From UMGS902 sp045538895 (lineage in GTDB: Bacteria; Bacillota; Clostridia; Oscillospirales; CAG-272): 54,896 nt of DNA. Shown one piece after another: positions 49,268 to 54,896 of the stretch. Position 1 is the stretch's first letter, and the number at the start of each line of letters is the position of its first letter. The DNA lies in contig JAZQEH010000098.1 of NCBI GenBank assembly GCA_045538895.1, forward strand, positions 1 through 54,896. The letters run 5' to 3'. The translations under genes and the position numbers were made by a program. The notes beneath the pieces were generated by a model. It made no database searches. It was not told the origin of the DNA and saw only the letters and a list, made by a program, of their open reading frames with translations.

Positions 49268-49750
49268 TTATCCCACAATGCTTATAGTAATAATAGTTTT
49301 TTCGGCAAGAACGCCGTTCATTTCTACAAGGTATTCGGCTTTCATGCTGCCGCCGTTATAGTTTAATGTGTTTTCAAGCGAAAGCGTGTTAACGCAGAGT
49401 TCAATAGGGAAGTACGGTGTTTCATAAACGCAGAGATGACGTCTGCCCTCTTCAAATACAAGTGCTGTTGAAACGTTTCCCTCACGCAGTATGCTGACGA
49501 GAGAGGGAGTTTTTTTGTCGAAAAACACCTTGGTTTTTGAGCCTTCAAGTCCTGTGATTTCGGACTCCTCGTATTCGATTTCTATTCGGGAGCCCTTTTC
49601 GGCAACGGTGCAGTCGGTAGTCAGCGTGGTGGTTTCGCCCGCTTCGCTGTCTGCGTCATTGTCATTAAATGAGTTTCCGCCGTTTTCTTCAAATTGTATA
49701 ACTTTAGAAATTATTCTTGCCTTTGCAAATCTTTTTTTAATGCTTTTCAT
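49268..49750 (-). CDS. DUF1934 family (YwiB-like) protein
   Basis: A 160-residue protein with the beta-barrel pattern of DUF1934: IEIEYEESEITGLEGSKTKV, STALVFEEGRRHLCVYETPY and an ending LNYNGGSMKAEYLVEMNGVL are typical. Function unknown. Cytoplasmic (no signal). It is the first gene of the operon ending in the serpin, with a perfect promoter at 49782-49810. Confidence 0.83.
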   Translation of the reverse strand: MKSIKKRFAKARIISKVIQFEENGGNSFNDNDADSEAGETTTLTTDCTVAEKGSRIEIEYEESEITGLEGSKTKVFFDKKTPSLVSILREGNVSTALVFEEGRRHLCVYETPYFPIELCVNTLSLENTLNYNGGSMKAEYLVEMNGVLAEKTIITISIVG

Positions 49751-49781
49751 GGTTGTCCTTTGATATTGATTTTATAATACA

Positions 49782-49810
49782 ATTCTATCATTAATTGCAG
49801 GTAATGTCAA
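49782..49810 (-). promoter_or_regulatory. promoter of the DUF1934-holA-serpin operon
   Basis: On the minus strand TTGACA (complement of 49805-49810), 17 nt, TAGAAT (complement of 49782-49787). Confidence 0.85.
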
Positions 49811-49841
49811 ATGAAATAAATTAATGTTTATGGTTGTAATA

Positions 49842-49975
49842 AAGGCTCCCTCAGACGAGGGAGCTGTCAGCGGAACGCTGACTGAGGGAGGGAAAAAGTA
49901 ACAATTAGAAATGTTCCCTCCTTCCGTCACCTTACGGTGCCACCTTCCTCGTCTGAGGAAGGCTTGTTAATGTAA
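49842..49975. repeat. dispersed inverted repeat (AAGGCTCCCTCAGACGAGG type)
   Basis: Two related copies face each other: 49842-49893 and 49915-49975. Both outer ends share CCTCAGACGAGG when one is reversed, and both inner ends have GAGGGA. Each arm also folds on itself (GTCAGCG with CGCTGAC in the first; CACCTTACGGTG in the second). No coding capacity. A half copy lies at 44879. Presumably a mobile or REP-like intergenic element. Confidence 0.7.
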
Positions 49976-49996
49976 ACAATAATTTACCTTACACAA

Positions 49997-50027
49997 AAAA
50001 TGATATCGGCAATGCCGATATCATTTT
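49997..50027 (-). terminator. terminator of rnr
   Basis: AAAATGATATCGGC (49997-50010) pairs with GCCGATATCATTTT (50014-50027). It overlaps the rnr stop codon and has a T run on the minus strand. Confidence 0.83.
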
Positions 50028-52087
50028 ACAATTTCCATATAGATTCTGCGGCGGAGAACGTTTGCTTCGGTTATACGCACACGGAGAGTCTGTCCGAGCT
50101 TGTACTGCTCACGTCCGCAACCGAGAGTGAGCGTTTCTTCACGGAACTTGAATCCGTCACCGAGCACTTCAATAGGAACAAGTCCCTCACAGGTATTTTC
50201 AAGTTCGCAGAAAAGGCCGAATGAAGTAACCGAGCTTATCACTGCATCGAACTCGTTTCCAACCTCGTTTTGCATGAAAATAACCTTGTACAAATCCTCG
50301 ATATCACGTTCTGCTGCCATTGCTTTAAGCTCGTTTTCACTTGATGCGGCGGCACTTTCTGCGGCAAACTTCGTATATCTTTTTATTGCCGCCTCTTCAC
50401 CATGCTCCATTGCATATTTTAATATGCGATGTACCGACAGATCGGGATAACGTCTTATTGGGGAAGTGAAGTGGCAGTAATAAGAAAGTCCGAGACCGAA
50501 ATGGTCGTCACGCACCTCGCTGTACTTGGCTTTCATCTGGGCACGGAGAGTGAGCCTTGAAATCACGTTTTCCATGCCACGCTCTGCCGCTTCTGCAAGT
50601 ATAGGCTCAAATGCTGCCGTCGAGAGTTTTTTCGCTCTTAAAGATAAGGTTGAAAGTCCTGCGTTTTTCACAAAAGTCTTGTATGCGGTCAGCTTTTCCT
50701 CGCTTGGTGCTTCGTGTACACGGAATACCGAGGGAATCCCTCTTGCACACATGTAGCGTGCAACCGCCTCGTTTGCGGTCAGCATGAACTGCTCAATCAT
50801 CTTCTCGGCATCGCCACGCTCACGCTTTATAATGTCAAGCGGCATGCCGTTTTCATCGATCACAAATCTTGCCTCTGCACTTTCAAGTTCAAGCACGCCA
50901 CGCATCTTTGCCCGCTTTGCAAGCACCTCGTAAAGCGGATACATCGTTGTCAGGGTTTTGTAAACGTCCTTGTACTTTCTGTAGAACTTTGACTTTGATT
51001 TGTTCTTGAAAAGGTCGTTTACCTCACTGTAGACACCACGTACACGTGAACGTATGATGGCATTTTTAATGCGGCAAGCCGTGATTTCGCCGTCTTTGTT
51101 CAAATCAATAAAGGCAGAGAGCGTATATTTGTCGGTATCTGCGTTGAGCGAGCAGACTCCGTTTGAAAGGCAAACGGGGAGCATGGGGACAACTTTGTCG
51201 ATGAAATACACGCTTGTACCTCTTGCAAAGGCTTCCTTATCCGTGGGTGTGCCGTAGCGAACGTAGTGCGAAACATCGGCGATGTGAACGCCTAAAGTGT
51301 AGCCGGTTTCGGTGACGTCAAGTGAAATCGCATCGTCAAGGTCTTTTGCATCTGCACCGTCTATTGTGAAGATGGCTTTGTCACGCAAATCGAGTCTGCC
51401 GTCGGCACAAATCGGTTCTTCTGCGGCTTTTTCTGCACATCTTAGTGCCTCGGTGGGAAATTCTGTGCGTATTCCATGCTCAAACAGTACCGACTCATAG
51501 TTTGCTCCGAGTGAAAGAGTCTTACCGAGGTCACGTATTATCTCACCCTTCGGTGGACGAGGACCTCTGCCGTAGTCAAGCAGGCGGACTTCAACCTTGT
51601 TGCCGATTTCAATATCCATGATATCGTCAATCTCCGCTTCAAGCATGAGTCTTGGATTGTCGGGTATAACACGGTATGGCGAAAAGTTACGCCCAAGCAG
51701 ATGTCCGTCTAAAATGAGAGTTCCGCAGAACTGCTTTACTCCGCGTTCAATTATTCTTACAACCTGCCCCTCGGCATGAAATTCTCCGCCTGTGTTCTTG
51801 AGAGCACGCTTTTTTACGTTTATTTCAACTCTGTCACCGTCAAATGCCCCCTCGGTGAACCTTGCGGGAATGAATATGTCATCGGGCAGCTTATACCGCT
51901 CGTCAGCAGTTACAAATCCAAATCCACGCTCACTTGCACTGAACGTACCCTCTATTAAGACACTGTCGCTGTACGTGCTTCTGAGAGAGTCATATGACGG
52001 GGGAGAGGAGCGTTTCTTTCTTGAATTTCTTGCAAATCTTTTTGCCGCCTTGCTTTTTGCAAACGGCGTTTTTTTATTTTTTCTCAT
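50021..52087 (-). CDS. rnr: ribonuclease R
   Basis: A 688-residue 3'-5' exoribonuclease. A basic N-terminal tail (about 1-40) is followed by cold-shock-like domains (GTFSASERGFGFVTADERYK), the catalytic RNB domain with TIDGADAKDLDDAISLDVTE (metal-binding aspartates), HIADVSHYVRYGTPTDKEAF, GTSVYFIDKVVPMLP and HFTSPIRRYPDLSVHR, and a C-terminal S1 domain (FDAVISSVTSFGLFCELENT). It degrades structured RNA. AAGGATTATA precedes the ATG. It lies downstream of secG, as in many Firmicutes, but smpB and ssrA are not found after it here. Confidence 0.96.
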   Translation of the reverse strand: MRKNKKTPFAKSKAAKRFARNSRKKRSSPPSYDSLRSTYSDSVLIEGTFSASERGFGFVTADERYKLPDDIFIPARFTEGAFDGDRVEINVKKRALKNTGGEFHAEGQVVRIIERGVKQFCGTLILDGHLLGRNFSPYRVIPDNPRLMLEAEIDDIMDIEIGNKVEVRLLDYGRGPRPPKGEIIRDLGKTLSLGANYESVLFEHGIRTEFPTEALRCAEKAAEEPICADGRLDLRDKAIFTIDGADAKDLDDAISLDVTETGYTLGVHIADVSHYVRYGTPTDKEAFARGTSVYFIDKVVPMLPVCLSNGVCSLNADTDKYTLSAFIDLNKDGEITACRIKNAIIRSRVRGVYSEVNDLFKNKSKSKFYRKYKDVYKTLTTMYPLYEVLAKRAKMRGVLELESAEARFVIDENGMPLDIIKRERGDAEKMIEQFMLTANEAVARYMCARGIPSVFRVHEAPSEEKLTAYKTFVKNAGLSTLSLRAKKLSTAAFEPILAEAAERGMENVISRLTLRAQMKAKYSEVRDDHFGLGLSYYCHFTSPIRRYPDLSVHRILKYAMEHGEEAAIKRYTKFAAESAAASSENELKAMAAERDIEDLYKVIFMQNEVGNEFDAVISSVTSFGLFCELENTCEGLVPIEVLGDGFKFREETLTLGCGREQYKLGQTLRVRITEANVLRRRIYMEIVK

Positions 52088-52102
52088 TATAATCCTTAAA
52101 AC

Positions 52103-52140
52103 AAAAAATATCCGCTTTTAGTATAAACCAAAAGCGGATA
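52103..52140 (-). terminator. terminator of secG
   Basis: TATCCGCTTTT (52109-52119) pairs with AAAAGCGGATA (52130-52140), with a T run on the minus strand. It separates secG from rnr, so rnr relies on read-through or its own promoter. Confidence 0.8.
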
Positions 52141-52155
52141 ATAAAAACCTATTGA

Positions 52156-52596
52156 TTAATTTTCGTCAGCAGTGGTAACAACAACTTCTGCGGTAGTAAC
52201 AACTGCTTCCTCGGTAGCAACAGCCTCGGTAGTAACAACTGCTTCGGTAGTTGCAACGTCTGCGGTGGTTTCAGCAGGCTCTGCAGTAGTTTCAGCAGCA
52301 GTAGTGGTTGTTGCATCGTCACCGTTAACAATGTTGATATTGCTCTGGCTGAAGTGACCGTCGCAAATGAAAGCAACAACTACGAGAACAACAAAAACGA
52401 TAGCGATAACGGTAGTAGCCTTGGAGAGAACCTTGTCAATAGTCTTGCCTTTGGTTTTGCCGAAGAAAGTATCAGCACCGCCGGAAATGCTTCCGGAAAG
52501 ACCTTTCTGCTTGCCCTGCTGCATAATAACAGCAACGATAAGGAAAAGCGAACAAAGAAGAATCAAAATACCAAGAACCCATTCAATAGCATGCAT
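52156..52596 (-). CDS. secG: SecG preprotein translocase subunit with acidic Thr-rich tail
   Basis: A 146-residue protein. The first 75-80 residues are normal SecG: helix 1 (EWVLGILILLCSLFLIVAVI), the loop MQQGKQKGLSGSISGGADTF followed by FGK, and helix 2 (TTVIAIVFVVLVVVAFI). Instead of ending there, it continues for about 60 residues with a repetitive Thr/Ala/Glu/Val tail (TTTTAAETTAEPAETTADVA and onward). With the usual SecG topology the tail would be outside the membrane. Typical SecG is 70-80 residues. ATG at 52596 lies behind GGAGGATAGATTACTT. Promoter at 52661-52689. Confidence 0.9.
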   Translation of the reverse strand: MHAIEWVLGILILLCSLFLIVAVIMQQGKQKGLSGSISGGADTFFGKTKGKTIDKVLSKATTVIAIVFVVLVVVAFICDGHFSQSNINIVNGDDATTTTAAETTAEPAETTADVATTEAVVTTEAVATEEAVVTTAEVVVTTADEN

Positions 52597-52660
52597 AAGT
52601 AATCTATCCTCCGATAATTTATACAAATTTTTAAAAACAAGTTTTTGCAATGCGGATTTC

Positions 52661-52689
52661 ATTGTATCACAATAAAACAAAAAAATCAA
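52661..52689 (-). promoter_or_regulatory. promoter of secG
   Basis: On the minus strand TTGATT (complement of 52684-52689), 17 nt, TACAAT (complement of 52661-52666). Confidence 0.78.
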
Positions 52690-52761
52690 TACAATTTTCA
52701 AAAATAAATAAAATTTTGATTTTTTGCGAAAATATTGCACAAAACTAATAGTTTTTTGGTA

Positions 52762-52790
52762 TTGTGTAACAAAGGTGTTTGTGTTAAACT
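52762..52790 (+). promoter_or_regulatory. candidate promoter of the GH43 gene
   Basis: TTGTGT (52762-52767), 17 nt, TAAACT (52785-52790). Weaker than the others, which would fit a regulated sugar gene. Confidence 0.5.
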
Positions 52791-52825
52791 ATAGACGATA
52801 TAATTTATTCTTAAGGAGGAAAATC

Positions 52826-53782
52826 ATGGCAGTTCGTTTTCAAAATCCTATTCTTGAAAAGGGTGCAGACCCTTTCGTAGTTCTTTTTGAGGATAAATAC
52901 TACTATGTTTATTCTTGTGCAGACCGTTCTATTCAGGTAAGCTCTGCGGATAATATCAATCTGCTGACACGTGAGGGTGTTACCGTATTTGTTCCCGAAG
53001 AGGGCACCGAATACTGCAGAGAGCTCTGGGCACCCGAGATCCATTACATTAACGGCGATTGGTATTTGTACGTTGCGGCAGACGGCGGTAAAAACGTTGA
53101 CCACCGCATGTACGTTCTCAAGTCCAAGAACGGCCGTCCCGACGGTGAATATGAAATGATTGGCAAGATTACCTCTCCCGATGACCACTGGGCTATCGAC
53201 GGCACCGTTATTCAGTACAACGGCGAGCTTTATTTCTCATGGTCCGGCTGGGAGGGCGACGAGAACGTTGCACAGAACATATATATTGCAAAAATGAAGT
53301 CACCTACCGAAATCGAGGGTGAGCGTGTGCTTATTTCCAAGCCCGAATATGAGTGGGAAAAGCGTGCATGCGGCTACTCTCTTGGCACAGATAAGTTCCG
53401 CCCCTATATCAATGAGGGACCGCAGATCCTTTATAAGGATAACACCGTTCATATCGTATATTCCGCTTCGGGCAGCTGGAGCGAGTTCTACTGCCTTGGT
53501 ATTCTCACCTTCCGTGGCGGCGACATTCTTGACCCCAAGAACTGGGTAAAGAAGCCCGAGCTTGTTTTTGAGCAGAGCGAGGGTACACACGGTACAGGTC
53601 ACTGCTCCTTTACAACCACCAAGGATGGCAAGACCGATGTTATCGTTTATCACGCAATGCGTACACCTAACGGCGGCTGGGGTGCAAGAGGCGTAAGAGC
53701 ACAGACTTTTTCCTGGGACGGCGATATGCCCGTGTTCGGTAAGGCAGCAGGTCTTGACGAGTGGATTGAAATATCCGAGTAA
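52826..53782 (+). CDS. glycoside hydrolase family 43 protein
   Basis: A 318-residue five-bladed propeller enzyme. GH43 features: NPILEKGADPFVVLFEDKYY (the catalytic base Asp of the D-P blade), ELWAPEIHYINGDWYLYVAA, WAIDGTVIQYNGELYFSWSG (pKa-modulating Asp), and YINEGPQILYKDNTVHIVYS with the catalytic Glu. GHCSFTTTKDGKTDVIVYHA also fits. Likely an alpha-L-arabinofuranosidase or xylosidase. No signal peptide, so it works on imported oligosaccharides. TTAAGGAGGAAAATC precedes the ATG at 52826. It is followed 21 nt later by an aldose epimerase, which fits release of a free sugar. Confidence 0.92.
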   Translation: MAVRFQNPILEKGADPFVVLFEDKYYYVYSCADRSIQVSSADNINLLTREGVTVFVPEEGTEYCRELWAPEIHYINGDWYLYVAADGGKNVDHRMYVLKSKNGRPDGEYEMIGKITSPDDHWAIDGTVIQYNGELYFSWSGWEGDENVAQNIYIAKMKSPTEIEGERVLISKPEYEWEKRACGYSLGTDKFRPYINEGPQILYKDNTVHIVYSASGSWSEFYCLGILTFRGGDILDPKNWVKKPELVFEQSEGTHGTGHCSFTTTKDGKTDVIVYHAMRTPNGGWGARGVRAQTFSWDGDMPVFGKAAGLDEWIEISE

Positions 53783-53803
53783 AATTTAAAGAAGGTATAT
53801 AAA

Positions 53804-54685
53804 ATGAAATACATACTTGAAAATGACAAGCTCAAAGTGGGTGTTGTTACACGTGGCGCAGAGCTTGTAAGCATTTATTCTAAAGTTACCGAAAAGGAGT
53901 ATATGTGGCAGCCCGGTGCTGAAATCTGGAACACCCACTCCATCCTCCTTTTCCCCAATCCCGGCAGAATTGCACACGACCGTACAATTATCGGCGGCAA
54001 GGTATATCCCGCAACTATGCACGGTTTTGCTAAAGACATGGAGTTTGCGTGTGCAGATGCTACTACCGAAAAGGTTGTGCTTGAACTTGCTTCCAATGAA
54101 GACACAAAGTTCTTCCTTCCTTATGAATTTGTGTTCCGTGTAATCTTTGAGCTTTGCGGAGATGTGCTTGAGCAGCGCTTTGAGGTTGTGAACAAGGATA
54201 CAAAGGATGTTTATTTCTGCCTTGGTGCACACCCCGGCTTCTACTGTCCTATTGAGCTTGGCGAAAGCGGCGATGACTACGTGCTTCGCTTTGATCCTCC
54301 GCAGAACTTCAACCGTACCGAAACCGAAGCAGGCACACGTCTGCTCACAGGCAAAAAGGCACCTGTTGAACTTGAAAACGGTACCGATATGTTTGTAGGC
54401 GAAAAGTTCTTTAATGATGATCCCAAGCTTTTCAGCGACATTACTGCCGATACAATCACACTTCTCTCCAAGAAGTCCGGCAGATTTGTTGAAATGGGTA
54501 TCAAGGGCTTCCCGTACATGTGTCTTTGGGGTGTACCCGATAAGATGCAGATACTCAGCATTGAGCCTTGGTGCGGCACAAGCGACCTCACCGATACCGA
54601 CCACGTTTGGGAAACCAAACTCGGCATTGAAAAAGCCGAGGTTGGCGGCACGTGGACACGTACACTCACATTCAGAGTTGGATAA
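53804..54685 (+). CDS. aldose 1-epimerase family protein (LacX-like)
   Basis: A 293-residue galactose-mutarotase-like protein. GAELVSIYSKVTEKEYMWQP near the N terminus, ILLFPNPGRIAHDRTIIGGK, MHGFAKDMEF (catalytic His), FCLGAHPGFYCPIELGE (second His) and LSIEPWCGTSDLTDTDH are the family landmarks. It equilibrates anomers of a sugar in the cytoplasm; the substrate is inferred from the GH43 neighbour (arabinose or xylose). GAAGGTATATAAA precedes the ATG. Confidence 0.9.
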   Translation: MKYILENDKLKVGVVTRGAELVSIYSKVTEKEYMWQPGAEIWNTHSILLFPNPGRIAHDRTIIGGKVYPATMHGFAKDMEFACADATTEKVVLELASNEDTKFFLPYEFVFRVIFELCGDVLEQRFEVVNKDTKDVYFCLGAHPGFYCPIELGESGDDYVLRFDPPQNFNRTETEAGTRLLTGKKAPVELENGTDMFVGEKFFNDDPKLFSDITADTITLLSKKSGRFVEMGIKGFPYMCLWGVPDKMQILSIEPWCGTSDLTDTDHVWETKLGIEKAEVGGTWTRTLTFRVG

Positions 54686-54717
54686 AACAAAAAGAGCCGA
54701 AAGGCTCTTTTTTGTTT
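54685..54717. terminator. bidirectional terminator
   Basis: AAACAAAAAGAGCC (54685-54698) pairs with GGCTCTTTTTTGTTT (54703-54717), loop GAAA. It closes the GH43-epimerase unit and the convergent gene at 54721. Confidence 0.85.
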
Positions 54718-54720
54718 GTC

Positions 54721-54891
54721 TTATTTCAATTTTTCCCATTCTGCTTCCTTGAAGCCGACTAATACAAAGTCAGCCCCGATGATGAGAGGTCTTTTCACCA
54801 GCATACCGTTGGTGGAAAGGAGGGCGATCATTTCTTCTTCGCTCATTTCGGGCAGCTTGTCCTTCAGCTGCAAGTCGGAGGCCAAGCGGTC
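54721..54891 (-). CDS. ArsC/Spx family protein, C-terminal fragment
   Basis: The last 56 codons of a minus-strand gene at the window edge, ending EAEWEKLK. LKDKLPEMSEEEMIALLSTN, GMLVKRPLIIGADFVLVGFK are diagnostic of the C terminus of arsenate-reductase-like proteins (YffB/Spx group). Such proteins are about 115-120 residues, so the N-terminal half should lie beyond the edge, but an in-frame TAA occurs at 54894-54892, two bases from the end. The gene is therefore frameshifted or the terminal bases are in error. Partial either way. Confidence 0.7.
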   Translation of the reverse strand, partial: DRLASDLQLKDKLPEMSEEEMIALLSTNGMLVKRPLIIGADFVLVGFKEAEWEKLK

Positions 54892-54896
54892 TTAGG

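Noticed and set aside
50021..52087. Search for smpB and tmRNA next to rnr
   Set aside because: The region downstream of rnr (50020 to 49751) holds only a terminator, a repeat and another promoter; no tmRNA-like ends or SmpB frame seen.
53786..54739. A 317-codon minus-strand frame at the right end
   Set aside because: Antisense to the aldose epimerase gene and running through the terminator; no start signal.

Overview
The window looks like chromosomal DNA from an anaerobic, spore-forming low-GC Firmicute, most likely a gut Clostridia (Oscillospiraceae-like). This is inferred from a SipL-type sporulation protein, a T-box leader, strong AGGAGG ribosome sites, a dockerin enzyme, a lipoprotein serpin, a GH43 enzyme with an aldose epimerase, and a maltodextrin operon. 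I could run no searches, so family names come from motif reading. Both ends are cut: a tRNA-Thr lacks its 5' end at base 1, and an ArsC/Spx-family gene is interrupted at the right edge.

Layout. 1-4.5 kb: tRNA-Thr and tRNA-Tyr, a TerB-like protein, a nitroreductase, then a T-box leader (apparent Phe specifier TTC) controlling a three-gene amino-acid ABC transporter of the TrpXYZ type. 4.5-10 kb (minus): a small membrane protein, then a maltodextrin operon (binding protein, two permeases, MalQ). 10-12.8 kb: a DegV/FakB plus FakA pair. 12.8-19 kb (minus): a coupled operon of a 1558-residue secreted repeat protein with a VanY-type D,D-carboxypeptidase domain inserted in its fourth repeat, a 46-residue peptide gene overlapping its stop codon, and an M20 amidohydrolase. 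A divergent regulator with reversed architecture (LacI-like sensor first, LuxR-like HTH last) stands upstream. 20.4-25.2 kb: SipL-like protein, DUF378, an MntR/DtxR regulator, serC-serA.

25.2-29.4 kb: a minus-strand operon (M23 peptidase with Cys repeats, Sel1-repeat membrane protein, zinc-ribbon protein) divergent from a small XRE regulator; matching dyads overlap the intergenic promoters. 29.4-31.9 kb: AraC regulator divergent from a DUF362 ferredoxin protein. 31.9-38.1 kb (minus): a seven-gene run from YhcH, aminotransferase, TrpS and a TagO/WecA-type transferase to a dockerin esterase. 38.4-43.1 kb: YdcF-like protein, L28, SGNH hydrolase, MtaB, RluA-family synthase, cyclophilin.

43.1-44.9 kb is an AT-rich island of small orphan genes, three of them preceded by the same 21-nt leader and the last cut short where a palindromic repeat begins. 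45-49.8 kb (minus): DUF1934, HolA, RNase M5-like, GtrA, DUF4349 and a serpin. 50-52.6 kb: RNase R and SecG with an unusual acidic Thr-rich tail. 52.8-54.9 kb: GH43 and an aldose epimerase.

The best candidates for something new are the VanY-in-repeat operon with its tiny coupled peptide and divergent regulator, the leader-linked orphan gene array, and the dyad set around the XRE/M23 promoter region.
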